NCBI GenBank assembly: GCA_001795385.1
Contig: MGOU01000026.1
Location: forward strand, 1-57,229
DNA from: Clostridiales bacterium GWD2_32_19
GTDB lineage: Bacteria > Bacillota > Clostridia > Lachnospirales > UBA12420
DNA: 57,229 nt
Reading direction: 5' to 3'
Made by a program: the position numbers and the translations under genes. Numbering within the stretch: position 1 is the stretch's first letter; each line of letters opens with the position of its first letter. Below, piece by piece: positions 35,681 to 45,529 of the stretch. A model generated the notes under the pieces. That model worked only from the letters and a program-made list of their open reading frames with translations, did not search any database and was not told the DNA's origin.

Positions 35681-35784
35681 GTACCCGTAAAAAGCCATTA
35701 ATAAGCCAAAATTTCATCAGTTCCTCCCATTAGCGAGGTGATCGATATATGATACCACATTCAGCCTGCCCCCTTTTGTCTCGC

Positions 35785-36984
35785 CTAAAACAATATTGTA
35801 AACTTCGTCCCCGCATCCTTCTTGCTTTCTACACTTACCGTGCCGTTGTGCATATTTATGATGTTGCTTGCTATGGCGAGTCCTAGTCCCATGCTTCCTT
35901 CGTTTCTATTGCGTGATTTGTCGGCTTTGTAGAAGCGTTCGAATACTTTTTGTGTGTCGGCTTCACCTATCCCTATGCCTGTGTCGGTTATTGTGAGTTT
36001 GATTTTCTTATTCTCCATTTTTAGACCTACGAAAATTTCTCCGTTGCTTGTGTATTTTATGCCGTTATCCATAAATATATTGACCATCTGCTTTATGTAG
36101 ACTTCATCGCAATTCATCATAATATCGGGTTCTATTTGTTTCGTAAGTTTTAACCCTTTGTCGCTTATTACTGCATCAAATGGAAGCAACGCCTCACTCA
36201 GTATGCTACTGAGATTAACCTCCGAGAAGTCTTTTCCGTTTGCCTCCGTCTTTGCCAGCATTAGAAGTCTAACAATCAGCTTTGACATCGCATCGACCTC
36301 ATAATGAATGTTATCTAGCCATTTCTTGTGCACACTCATCTTGTATTCATCCGAATCAAGTACAATCTCCAGATTAGAATTAATGACTGCGAGTGGCGTT
36401 CTCAGCTCATGTGAGGCATCCTCGACGAAGGTCTTCTGCTTTTCGATTGATTCGCGTATGGGACGTATCGCCCTTTCAGCAAAATAAATACTGATGATAA
36501 ATGCAAACACACCGCTTAGAAGCCCCATCACTGCAAAGCTAAAGAGTAGATTATTGAAAAACTCTGATTCTTGACTTCTTTCTGATAAAACAATGATTCT
36601 ATTATTGACACTTTGAATTTTGTAATATTGAAATTTAAACGGATTGACTGAGATGCTCCCTTTATCTTCTTTTCTACCCATGAGCTCCGCTGTTAGTCTC
36701 TGCACCTCATCGTATGATAAAATACTGTCTCTAGATGTGTCAACCACTTGATTTTTATCATCTAGTTTGATGAGCAAAATGTTAGGAGGTAGTCTCATCG
36801 GCTTCATTCCTGGGCCATCTTCATGACTCACTTCTCTTTCTGCAATCGACTTCATCAAGCTATCTTCTCTATTTTCAATTGAATAGCTTGTGATCTTATG
36901 CGTCCCAACAAAAATCAGTAGGAATATAAGATACATCAAGCTTAAATTAATAATTGTAATCTGTATTTTCAGCTTATTTAACAT
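35785..36984 (-). CDS. Sensor histidine kinase
   Basis: The 399-aa membrane kinase has helix 1 near residues 8-28, an extracellular sensor of about 130 residues and helix 2 near 155-180. HisKA follows (DASHELRTPLAVI, phosphoacceptor His), then HATPase_c: DNGIKYTSNGEI, DTGIGIGEADTQKVF, GLGLAIASNII. It shares an operon with the response regulator just upstream (2-base gap). The sensor has no recognised fold; stimulus unknown. Confidence 0.93.
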   Translation of the reverse strand: MLNKLKIQITIINLSLMYLIFLLIFVGTHKITSYSIENREDSLMKSIAEREVSHEDGPGMKPMRLPPNILLIKLDDKNQVVDTSRDSILSYDEVQRLTAELMGRKEDKGSISVNPFKFQYYKIQSVNNRIIVLSERSQESEFFNNLLFSFAVMGLLSGVFAFIISIYFAERAIRPIRESIEKQKTFVEDASHELRTPLAVINSNLEIVLDSDEYKMSVHKKWLDNIHYEVDAMSKLIVRLLMLAKTEANGKDFSEVNLSSILSEALLPFDAVISDKGLKLTKQIEPDIMMNCDEVYIKQMVNIFMDNGIKYTSNGEIFVGLKMENKKIKLTITDTGIGIGEADTQKVFERFYKADKSRNRNEGSMGLGLAIASNIINMHNGTVSVESKKDAGTKFTILF

Positions 36985-36986
36985 TT

Positions 36987-37664
36987 CTACACCTCTTTTA
37001 GAGAGTACCCTATCCCTCTTACCGTTAATATTGTAACTGCATGTCCTACCTCTTTGATTTTTTTCCTTAGGTACGACATATAGACCTCTATGTTGTTTCT
37101 ATCAATTTCCGAATTAAATCCCCAGACTCTCTGTATTATCTGATCCTTGGTTAAAACAATCCCTCTATTTATCAGTAGAAACTCCAAAACTTTCGCCTCC
37201 TTTGATGTTAGCTTTATCGTTTTATTTGCCGTAATGATTTCATAGTTGTTTAGTTTAAACAGAACATCCTTTATCGCTACCTCATCATTTGTGCAAATTA
37301 AATTTGACTTCCTCCTACCGAGGGCACGAACTCTAGCTAATAGCTCTTCATTGGCAAAGGGCTTAATCATGTAATCATCTGCCCCAATATCTAGTCCGAG
37401 CACCTTGTCACTTATAGTTCCAGCCGCTGTCAAAATGATTGTGGCTGAATTCACTCCACTTTTTCTGAGATTTTTCAGAACGGCGAACCCATCCCTAAGG
37501 GGCAACATTTTATCGAGTATAATAACATCATACACGCCTGTCTCAGCCATCTCCTGGCCAGTTATCCCGTCATAAGCCATATCAACATCATGCTGATCCT
37601 TTCTAAGTATATACTGCACCGCATCCGCCAGTTTCTTTTCATCCTCAACGATCAAAATATTCAT
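36987..37664 (-). CDS. OmpR/PhoB-family response regulator
   Basis: The 225-aa protein has a receiver domain (ILIVEDE, VIILDKMLPLRDG with the phospho-Asp, ILTAAGT, the KPF Lys) and a winged-helix effector (LTSKEAKVLEFLLINRG, RNNIEVYMSYLRKKI, TVRGIGYSL). ATG 37664 is preferred over ATG 37682 because AGAGGTG lies 6 bases before it. It precedes the kinase and is downstream of the low-complexity protein gene. Confidence 0.95.
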   Translation of the reverse strand: MNILIVEDEKKLADAVQYILRKDQHDVDMAYDGITGQEMAETGVYDVIILDKMLPLRDGFAVLKNLRKSGVNSATIILTAAGTISDKVLGLDIGADDYMIKPFANEELLARVRALGRRKSNLICTNDEVAIKDVLFKLNNYEIITANKTIKLTSKEAKVLEFLLINRGIVLTKDQIIQRVWGFNSEIDRNNIEVYMSYLRKKIKEVGHAVTILTVRGIGYSLKEV

Positions 37665-37724
37665 TTCATGCACCTCTTTCATATGTCTATTTTATATCTT
37701 TTATATAGCATTGTCAAAATATAT

Positions 37725-37774
37725 ATCCTCTAAAAAACAAACTATCTTTTCTGATAGTTTATTTTTTAGAGGAT
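37725..37774. terminator. Long bidirectional terminator
   Basis: About 22-bp arms with one mismatch (ATCCTCTAAAAAAC ... GTTT.TTTTTTAGAGGAT) around a 6-base loop, between the two-component operon and the 37785 gene. Confidence 0.8.
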
Positions 37775-37784
37775 ACCCTCAAAA

Positions 37785-38582
37785 TTAATTTTCTTCAGAA
37801 TTGATTAATTTACTGATGTTTGTTTTCAGCTTTGTCAAATCTGCTTCACTTAATGTTTCCTTAAGTAGTTCTGCTAGATTGAAACTCAATGTACTCGTCG
37901 TATCTGATGTACTGCTAGTCGTTGTGCTATCATCATCATCGTCATCATCACTGTCATTTAACGCATCAAGTAATGTTTGGTATAGCTTTTTAGTTGCAGT
38001 AGCTTCTGTAGTCTCTACATCCGTTGTGCTGTCTGCACTGCTTGCCGATTTGCTTGCTCCACCCGGTGGCGGTCCCCCTGACCCTGGTGGTGGCCCCATC
38101 GGTGGCTTTCCACCTTGTGGACCAGCTTGAATGCCTTTTAGTATTTCTCTTTGCTGTTCAGATGTTAGGGAACTTACATCACCAGTATTACTACTCATTT
38201 GAGATTGTGCATCTTTCAATGCTGTCAATCTAGAGTTAAGCGCCTCTAATGTACTCTTTACCTCATCATCTGACATTGAATCCACATCCAAATCCTCTAT
38301 TTTTGCGATTTGGTCATCGATTTCCTTCATCTTTGCTTTAACATCATCTGTAGCAATTGAGCTTGTTAATTTATTCTTGAGTGCTTCCCCCTCCGCACTT
38401 AGACCGAATTCGCCAAATCCCCCAAATGATGTCGCTCTTCCGCTTTTTGTAGTACTTGTTGTATCGCTACTATCTATTTTCACTGTGCTCGTTCCACTTG
38501 TTTTCGTGTCAGTGCTAATTTTCGCCGTTTTGAAAGCAGAATAATCGCTATAAATATTTTGTGTGTTTAAAGATACATTCAT
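37785..38582 (-). CDS. Low-complexity Asp- and Pro/Gly-rich protein next to the two-component system
   Basis: The 265-aa protein has no signal peptide or membrane helix. Ser/Thr-rich N-terminal part (residues 15-50); helical, Asp/Glu-rich middle (70-150); proline/glycine linker (MGPPPGSGGPPPGG, about 160-175); Ser/Thr/Asp-rich stretch with a run of seven Asp; short helical C-terminus (LAELLKETLSEADLTKLKTN). The Asp run could bind calcium. Related proteins are seen in Clostridia but no function is known to me. A terminator separates it from the regulator genes, so control by them is possible, not shown. Confidence 0.65.
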   Translation of the reverse strand: MNVSLNTQNIYSDYSAFKTAKISTDTKTSGTSTVKIDSSDTTSTTKSGRATSFGGFGEFGLSAEGEALKNKLTSSIATDDVKAKMKEIDDQIAKIEDLDVDSMSDDEVKSTLEALNSRLTALKDAQSQMSSNTGDVSSLTSEQQREILKGIQAGPQGGKPPMGPPPGSGGPPPGGASKSASSADSTTDVETTEATATKKLYQTLLDALNDSDDDDDDDSTTTSSTSDTTSTLSFNLAELLKETLSEADLTKLKTNISKLINSEEN

Positions 38583-38780
38583 CTAAACGCCTCCTCTTTT
38601 GCAAAATTTTTACTTACATTTATATTTTCGAATATGAATCTTAAAATTTCCTTAAAATATAAAGTTTTTTCAAAAATTTTATATTTTGTAGGTGCTCCAT
38701 GATTAAAACCTTTTTACCAATCTCCATTTTAAAAAACTCCAGATTAAATATTATAGGCTACTCATAATGTTTAGCAGACT

Positions 38781-38969
38781 TTAATAACTATCCACTTCAT
38801 GGTATTTAACCTTACTTATGGAAATCTCATTGAAGAGTTTCTTGGCACAGCCTATTTTTGCCTCCTCAATTTTTCTAAAATTCATACTATCCATCGCACC
38901 TTTTGTTTCTGCGATAAAGTAAATGTGTTTCACCTTACCTTCATAGAATGCTATCGCCCAGTCTGGTTT
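38781..38969 (-). pseudogene. 3' remnant of a type III restriction (Res) subunit
   Basis: The frame from 38969 reads [40 protein letters not shown] and [21 protein letters not shown] to TAA 38781, closely like the end of type III Res helicase-nucleases. A stop directly precedes it and no start is present. The rest of the gene, and a Mod gene, are absent. The bases 38583-38780 hold nothing recognisable. Confidence 0.75.
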
Positions 38970-39068
38970 TTAAACAATATAAAAAAAGACAAATTTTAGT
39001 ATCTTGCCTTTCTTCCTTATCAATATGCCTTTTATAGGTTCAAAGACTGCTTTTATGTTTTATTATCT

Positions 39069-39532
39069 TTATAAACTTGCTTGCTCTTCTAATGTAAATC
39101 TAAGAATTTCGTCAGGTACTTCTAGTTCCCCTTCTTTTTCTGACATTTCAAGTAATATTACATTGTTAATGTCATTAATAACTCTCAATACTTCCATGCC
39201 TTCTTTTATTTTTTCTAAACCTTGTTTTTTGCCTTCAAAATATAGTTCATCTATAACAGGTGTATCTTCATCGTAAGATATATAATGTTCTGGGATGCCA
39301 CACTCATCTACATTAATAACTTTTGTTATGCCTCCCCTCTCATATATAAGAGTTACAACTCCCCCACCCATAGTATTATCAAAATAGTAAGCTTGTCCAT
39401 TGCTTATTTGCACCTTATTATCTGAAAATTGAGTGACTCACGTTGAGGTTCCGTTTGTGCTTCTCTCATAAAATACTCTGTTCCATCTTTGTGACATAAA
39501 TAATCTTTCCAATCATGAAATGTTACTTTCAT
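39069..39532 (-). pseudogene. Frameshifted small gene (DUF6762-like)
   Basis: ATG 39532 with GAGGAG upstream opens MKVTFHDWKDYLCHKDGTEY and ends after 40 codons. Near 39430 the homologous reading moves to another frame (FSDNKVQISNGQAYYFDNTM, GGGVVTLIYERGG) and runs to 39069. The two parts make one plausible 155-residue protein of a clostridial family of unknown function. One base lost near CAATTTTCAG explains it. A real programmed shift or sequencing error cannot be excluded. Confidence 0.6.
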
Positions 39533-39725
39533 ACTGTCTCCTCCTCATTAGTTTTATATTCAGTATTATATACCATATTTTTACATTTGTCGATAATTTT
39601 TACTTTTTTCCTCTGTCTAGAATTTTAAACAAAAAGAGAGTTCCCCTTTCTACAGAGTTACTCCCATTATCAATTTTATTATCGCAGTTTTTGAATAGTT
39701 TTCATTTTCTGTACCATCTAATCAA

Positions 39726-39758
39726 AAACTCGTCAATATAATTTCTATTGATGAGTTT
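39726..39758 (-). terminator. Terminator of truA
   Basis: 12-bp stem AAACTCATCAAT/ATTGACGAGTTT (one mismatch), loop 9 bases, then TTTTG on the minus strand. Confidence 0.75.
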
Positions 39759-39784
39759 AAGTTTAACTTTATACCTTAACTTAC

Positions 39785-40531
39785 TTATTCATCATAGCTC
39801 ACATATTCCAGCGTCAACCCTTCAGGTGGAGCTGTAGGTCCTGCGTTTTTTCTTTCCATACTATCTATTATATTTTTTATTTTGTTTTTATCAATTGTTT
39901 TTTCGCCAACTTTTATCAAAGTTCCTGCAATAATCCTCACCATGTGATGTAGAAAGCCATTTCCTTTAACATATATGTTAATTATATTATTTTTTTCATT
40001 TTTAATTTGTATATCGTATATCGTTCTCACTGTCGTTTTTGTTGCTTTTTCTGATGAGCAGAAAGCTTTAAAGTCATGTGTTCCTATCATAAATTTTGCA
40101 GCTTGCCTCATTAACTTTATATCTAATGTCTTATAGTAATAAGCTGCATACCTCATCATTTTGGGCACCCTTATATCGGTGTTTAGTATACTATATCTAT
40201 AGATTTTATATTTTGTATCCCTTATTGGATTAAAATTGAGCGGCACATACTTTGCATATTTTACGACGATGTCATTTGGCAAGCTCGAATTCAGCATAAG
40301 GGGTATCTTTTCTATTGTGATATCTGTATCTACCTGTATTGCTACAACCTGATGCTCCGCATGTACCCCAGCATCCGTCCGGCTACACCCCCTCACTATC
40401 ACCTTCTGTTTAAACTTTTCTTTGCATGCATTCTCTATCTTTTCTTGCACTGACAGCCCATTCGTTTGGCTCTGCCACCCGCAGTAGTTTGTCCCATCGT
40501 AGGCAACCACGAGCATTATACTTCGCAACAA
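39785..40531 (-). CDS. truA: tRNA pseudouridine synthase A
   Basis: TruA forms pseudouridine at positions 38-40 of the tRNA anticodon stem. The 248-aa protein has YDGTNYCGWQSQTNGLSVQ, the catalytic Asp in RTDAGVHAEHQV, FRHxF-related HDFKAFCSSE, and NGFLHHMVRIIAGTL. The start is uncertain: TTG 40531 gives the usual N-terminus (MLRSIMLVVAYDG); an ATG lies five codons later. Confidence 0.95.
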   Translation of the reverse strand: MLRSIMLVVAYDGTNYCGWQSQTNGLSVQEKIENACKEKFKQKVIVRGCSRTDAGVHAEHQVVAIQVDTDITIEKIPLMLNSSLPNDIVVKYAKYVPLNFNPIRDTKYKIYRYSILNTDIRVPKMMRYAAYYYKTLDIKLMRQAAKFMIGTHDFKAFCSSEKATKTTVRTIYDIQIKNEKNNIINIYVKGNGFLHHMVRIIAGTLIKVGEKTIDKNKIKNIIDSMERKNAGPTAPPEGLTLEYVSYDE

Positions 40532-40715
40532 AATATCTCACATCCCTCGTATATTTATTTAATATAAACATTGTACCATTTTTTCTGATTTTTTGTTAAT
40601 GTATTTTTCCAGAATGTATATATCAACAACCCTCTTAGAACTGGCGTTGCAAGTCCTAGCTTATATCCTTCATCCTTTAAATTTTCCCTTTCTTATTTCC
40701 CAATTCTAAATCCAC

Positions 40716-41144
40716 TTATTTTTGAATTCTACCAAAAGATATATTTTTATTTTCCCCTGCTACTCCTAAATATCCCTTGGCCAAGTCCTCAACTGTCGTT
40801 TCAATTAAAGTCATAAACTTATCATATGCAAATTTAAACTTTGCATCTTCCAAATCATCACCAAACACACAATGTATAAGCTCTTCTGTCATTTGATCCA
40901 TACCATATAACTTTAGATGCAAAAATTCGTGTATTATAAGCTCTTCCAAGTTAGTTTGCTTCGGGTTATAGTTATTGAGCATCAAAATAGCTTTTTTATC
41001 ATCAACATCAATTTTGATATCCCCCGTCTTTCTCCACTCTTCTTCAACAATATGTAACTTTATATCCCAGTCCCTCAATCTCAAAATATCCTGCCACTTA
41101 CTTATATACTTCTCTGCAATCTCTTTTTCAACAAATTGACTCAT
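40716..41144 (-). CDS. Small zincin-like protein with HExxH
   Basis: The 142-aa soluble protein carries IIHEFLHLKLYGM, a HExxH zinc motif, and an N-terminal DWDIKLHIVEEEW strand region, like small uncharacterised metallopeptidase-like proteins of Firmicutes and phages. RBS AGGAG before the ATG. No partner recognised; the 180 bases to truA hold no gene. Confidence 0.65.
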   Translation of the reverse strand: MSQFVEKEIAEKYISKWQDILRLRDWDIKLHIVEEEWRKTGDIKIDVDDKKAILMLNNYNPKQTNLEELIIHEFLHLKLYGMDQMTEELIHCVFGDDLEDAKFKFAYDKFMTLIETTVEDLAKGYLGVAGENKNISFGRIQK

Positions 41145-41224
41145 ATTTAATCACTCCTCTCACCAAGATGAATTATGCTCATCTTCTATCTATATCTAAC
41201 ATTTTATTTATATTTACTTTCACT

Positions 41225-44200
41225 CTACCTACTTAACTCTAACTCTTGCTTTATCTTTAATACTTTGGCTGCTACTACTGCAACTTCTGATCTAGTTGCA
41301 GTAAGATTAGGTCTAAATGTATTGTCTTCATATCCTTCTATAATCTGGTTATTTACCGCCTTTTGTATATCTAATAATGCATATTCTGATATGTTATCTT
41401 TATCTATCAAATCAACATTTGATACTTCTCCCATTTCTTTCAATTTACTTAGTGTACGAATAATCATTACAGCCATGTCTTGTCTTGTTACTTCATCATT
41501 TGGTCCAAATTTGTCGATTGATTTTCCTTTTATTATTCCTGCGTTTAGTGCCTTATTCACATATTCATAATACCAATCATCAGTATTAACATCTTTAAAA
41601 GTCACTATTATGTCTGAATCAGTTATTTGTAATATATTTACTAGGATAGCTGCAAGTTCTGCCCTGGTAATGTTATCACTTGGATAAAATTTTTTATCTT
41701 CTCTACCACTTATTATGCCCTTCGCTGCTAATAACCTAATTGATTCTTTGGCCCACTCTGTATATATTGTCAAATCACTAAATTCTACTAAATTCATTTT
41801 TATCATATACTTACTAAAATGATTTGTTGTAAACAATACTTTTCCTCTGTTTATGTCATATGCTCCTTGAACATTGGAAATTGTTCCATCATCTTTGATA
41901 TAAAATACAGCTATTAACTTAGGGTCCTCTCCTTGTTTTAGTTCATAAGGAATTTCTATTTTTATTGGTTTTTCAAATTTTGTTATTTTTGTAGTTTCTT
42001 TATCCGTTACATAATTTAAATTAAAATCATATACGATGCTATCGCCTATAATTTCCTTTTGACTTTTAGTTAATTCTTTAGTCTCTACAACTTTTATATC
42101 AAGATTTATTACCCCTTTTCCTTGGTTTTTAATAACCTCTAAAGGAATATTTATCGAAGCAATTGTTGTTTCAACTTTAATATCATCTATATTATTTTCT
42201 GACATTGCCTCTACAACTTCGCTTGGTATATTTACTTGTATATTTTTTCTGTCTCCATCTGTTCCAACGTTTAAGACTACTCTCTTTTTTGTCAAAATAT
42301 TTTCATCTTGCATTATATTAACCGAAGATACTTCTTTTATAATATTTATAATTGAATCTACATCTGATTGTGATACCGTCGCTATTCCCTCTTCATTTGT
42401 TCTAATTTCTTCCCTTATTGATATAACTTTATTGCCATCCGTAATCTGTTCATTCCATACTGGCTCTATTTGCTGAGGTGCTGTTATTTCTGTTTGTGTA
42501 CTTGGCTTTTCAACAGTGGATTTACTACTTCCACCGCCGCCACCGCCGCCTCCACCACTTCCTCCTGAAGACTCTATTGGAGTTGTTAGTGTAATCTCTA
42601 TCGCTGCGTCATTAGTTTTTACTGATTCATTATTTGCTCCGTCTGTTGCTGTTATTATATATTTATATGTTCCATCTACTTTATCTCCTATATTCGCTTG
42701 TGTTACAGAACCATCTTGTGTGCTTAGTGCTAGTGTGATAGCTGTCCCTAGCTCTCCGTCGTCTACAATATTGTTTAATTTAGTGTCTATCCATGGATAT
42801 GCCTTAACAATTGCTCCCACTTCACTTACTGCACCAGCTGAACCTTGTAACTTATCTTGATTTTGAGATACCGCATTAATGGCAGTAAATTTAGTAACAT
42901 TAATTAACGGTGCTGTTACATCATTTACTGTAAAATTTATTACTGTTACCGTTGTTAAGCCATTTATAGTCTTTGTAGTCGTAATTGTCAATACATAGCT
43001 TCCATTACTATTAACTATCGTATTTTTTGTGTACCCTGATACTACTTCATCCTTTGTTAGCGTAGATATACTTGTCGTACCTACAGCATCCGTCCATGTT
43101 GGCACTACTAATGTTCCGTATTCCTGTCCATTAGCCACTCCTTCTGCTGTTACTGCTATTGGAGGAACCTTGTCAATTGTAAAATTTACTGTAGTTGTCG
43201 ATGTTAGTCCATTTATTGTTTTGGTTGTGGTTACTACCATCACATAACTTCCATCATCAATTACAACTGTTCCATTTGTATATTCTACTGCTACCTCACC
43301 ATCCTTTGACAATGTTGCTGTACTTGTGGTACCTGCTGCATCTGTCCAGGTCGGTGTTACTGATGTTCCATATGTTTGTTCATTCATTATTCCTGTTACT
43401 GTTACTATTATTGGTACAGATACATCCACTACAAAATTTACTATGACTGTTGATGTTAGTCCATTTATTGTTTTGGTTGTCGTTACTATTAACTCATAGC
43501 TTCCTGTTGTATTTATCTCTGTTCCATTTATGTATACTGCTGCTGCCTCACCATTCTTTGACAGTGTTGCTGTACTTGTCGTATCTGCAACATCTATCCA
43601 AGTTGGAGTTACTGATGTTCCATATGTTTGTTCGCTAATCACCCCTTCTACTGTCACAGCTATTGGAGGAACCTTATCAATTGTAAAGTTTACTGTTGTT
43701 GTTACTGTTAGTCCATTTATTGTTTTTGTTGTGGTTACTACCAAAACATAACTTCCATCATCTATTACAACTGTTCCATTTGTATATTCTACTGCTGCCT
43801 CACTATCTTTTGACAATGTTGCTGTACTTGTGGTACCTGCTGCATCCATCCAGGTCGGTGTTACTGATGTTCCATATGTTTGTTCATTCGTTATTCCTAT
43901 TACTGTTACTATTGTTGGTACAGATACATCTACTACAAAATTTACTATGACTGTTGATGTCAGTCCATTTATTGTTTTGGTTGTAGTTACTATTAACTCA
44001 TAGTTTCCTGTAGTATTTACTATCGTTCCATTTATATATGCTATTGCCGCCTCACCATTTTTTGACAGTGTTGCTGTACTTGTGGTACCTGCTTCATCTA
44101 TCCATGTTGGTGTTACTGATGTTCCATATGTTTGACTATTCGTTATTCCTGTCACTATTACTGGCGTTGGAGCTGTAGAATTTAAAGCAGCTTCTGCATT

Positions 44201-45385
44201 AATTAATCCATATCCATACATAATATCAAATCCAGCATCTCCCAAGTCAGTGGCTGTCGATGTAATAATTTTTGTAACTTGATCTGGTGTAACACCTGGT
44301 CTATTAGAAATAATAAGTGCCGCAAGTCCAGCTACAAAAGGGGAAGATGCAGAAGTGCCACTATCACTACCATATACACTATTCATTAGTGTACTTCCAA
44401 TCGCTTCACCAGGAGCCATTACATCTAACGCGATACCGTAATTTGAAAATAAAGACTTAACATTTGTTTGCCCAACTGAACCAACCGCTATAACATGTTC
44501 AATATCAGAAGGATAGTTAGCATTAGTCGTATTTGCATTCCCTTTAGATGCAACTACAATTACACCTCTTGAATATGCGTATTGTATCGCTTCATATTCA
44601 GCTTGTACATATTCTGTACCACCAAGACTAAGATTAATGACTTTTGCACCATGATCAGTAGCCCAAATGACACCTTCCACGGTATCTGATGTAAGAATCA
44701 AACCATCTGAATCTGCTACTTTAATCGGCATTATTTTACATTTGCCTGCAACTCCTGAAACTCCAATACCATTGTTTATACTAGCAGCAGCGATACCTGC
44801 CACCCAAGTACCATGACCTAAGGCGTCATTTGTATTATTAGATCCATCAACCGTATTATATCCAGTTATAAGATTAGGCGTTAGATCAGGATGATCAGTT
44901 TGAACACCAGAATCAATAATTGCAATTATAACCGAGTTATCACCTCCTGGTGTCACATTCCAAGCCTCTGGGGCTCTAATATTCTCAAGTCCCCATTGTG
45001 AAGGGTAATTTGTATCATTAGGAATGTAATCAAGTTTCTTTATATAATCAGGCTCTACATAAAGAACATTGGTATCGTTACTTAACTCCAACATCTGAGT
45101 AGAGAGTTTTTTGCTCTTATTTATGTCTACTTTTAAAATATTCAACTTTTCTATTTTACCACCTAGTTTGCTACCATCTACATTTAAGACACCTTTTGAA
45201 CTAATATTGGGTTTCAGCTTCACAATAAAACCACCCACAGTATTCGAAGGCATATCGTCAAGATACGAAAATTTGTTTACCTCTGTACCTAAACCACCCA
45301 TTGCTAAAGATATATTAAAATTGATAACAAAAAGAAAAATGAAAAGCATACAACAAACAATTGAATGTAAATAATACCTTTTCAT
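41225..45385 (-). CDS. Surface subtilisin-like protease with Ig repeats and SLH domains
   Basis: The 1386-1387-aa protein has a signal peptide (ending near SLAMG) and an inhibitor I9-like propeptide. The S8 domain carries the triad Asp158 (IIDSGVQTDHPDL), His191 (GHGTWVAGI) and Ser344 (SGTSASSPFVAG). Five 84-residue Ig-like repeats follow, then a further domain, a poly-Gly linker (GGSGGGGGGGGG), a beta/alpha region and three C-terminal SLH repeats (EWAKESIRLLAAKGII, NKALNAGIIKG, NQIIEGYEDNTFRP). It is a wall-anchored extracellular protease. ATG 45385 follows GGGGGGTG. Confidence 0.93.
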   Translation of the reverse strand: MKRYYLHSIVCCMLFIFLFVINFNISLAMGGLGTEVNKFSYLDDMPSNTVGGFIVKLKPNISSKGVLNVDGSKLGGKIEKLNILKVDINKSKKLSTQMLELSNDTNVLYVEPDYIKKLDYIPNDTNYPSQWGLENIRAPEAWNVTPGGDNSVIIAIIDSGVQTDHPDLTPNLITGYNTVDGSNNTNDALGHGTWVAGIAAASINNGIGVSGVAGKCKIMPIKVADSDGLILTSDTVEGVIWATDHGAKVINLSLGGTEYVQAEYEAIQYAYSRGVIVVASKGNANTTNANYPSDIEHVIAVGSVGQTNVKSLFSNYGIALDVMAPGEAIGSTLMNSVYGSDSGTSASSPFVAGLAALIISNRPGVTPDQVTKIITSTATDLGDAGFDIMYGYGLINAEAALNSTAPTPVIVTGITNSQTYGTSVTPTWIDEAGTTSTATLSKNGEAAIAYINGTIVNTTGNYELIVTTTKTINGLTSTVIVNFVVDVSVPTIVTVIGITNEQTYGTSVTPTWMDAAGTTSTATLSKDSEAAVEYTNGTVVIDDGSYVLVVTTTKTINGLTVTTTVNFTIDKVPPIAVTVEGVISEQTYGTSVTPTWIDVADTTSTATLSKNGEAAAVYINGTEINTTGSYELIVTTTKTINGLTSTVIVNFVVDVSVPIIVTVTGIMNEQTYGTSVTPTWTDAAGTTSTATLSKDGEVAVEYTNGTVVIDDGSYVMVVTTTKTINGLTSTTTVNFTIDKVPPIAVTAEGVANGQEYGTLVVPTWTDAVGTTSISTLTKDEVVSGYTKNTIVNSNGSYVLTITTTKTINGLTTVTVINFTVNDVTAPLINVTKFTAINAVSQNQDKLQGSAGAVSEVGAIVKAYPWIDTKLNNIVDDGELGTAITLALSTQDGSVTQANIGDKVDGTYKYIITATDGANNESVKTNDAAIEITLTTPIESSGGSGGGGGGGGGSSKSTVEKPSTQTEITAPQQIEPVWNEQITDGNKVISIREEIRTNEEGIATVSQSDVDSIINIIKEVSSVNIMQDENILTKKRVVLNVGTDGDRKNIQVNIPSEVVEAMSENNIDDIKVETTIASINIPLEVIKNQGKGVINLDIKVVETKELTKSQKEIIGDSIVYDFNLNYVTDKETTKITKFEKPIKIEIPYELKQGEDPKLIAVFYIKDDGTISNVQGAYDINRGKVLFTTNHFSKYMIKMNLVEFSDLTIYTEWAKESIRLLAAKGIISGREDKKFYPSDNITRAELAAILVNILQITDSDIIVTFKDVNTDDWYYEYVNKALNAGIIKGKSIDKFGPNDEVTRQDMAVMIIRTLSKLKEMGEVSNVDLIDKDNISEYALLDIQKAVNNQIIEGYEDNTFRPNLTATRSEVAVVAAKVLKIKQELELSR
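42910..44169 (-). repeat. Five tandem 252-bp repeats inside the protease gene
   Basis: The landmark GTTCC(A/G)TAT recurs at 43113, 43365, 43617, 43869 and 44121, spaced exactly 252 bases. Units alternate in type: A (NxTGxYELIVTTT...VVDVSVP) and B (IDDGSYVLVVTTT...TIDKVPP) in order A-B-A-B plus a diverged B, so a 504-bp dimer was probably duplicated. Confidence 0.9.
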
Positions 45386-45529
45386 TTTATCACCCCCCAG
45401 TATTTCATTAAAAACAATATCTGTAATATGTACCACTAGATATTATTTTACTTCTTATATCATTTATATCATATTTATACCCATAAATCAACAACATTTA
45501 GCATTTTACAACTTATATATATCTTTATA

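Noticed and set aside
40532-40715. Possible gene remnant upstream of truA
   Set aside because: A short reading (KDEGYKLGLATPVLRGLL) looks protein-like but is too short and has no identifiable family.
42516-43950. Several plus-strand open frames of 62-114 codons
   Set aside because: They are antisense shadows of the repetitive protease gene and recur every 252 bases with its repeats.
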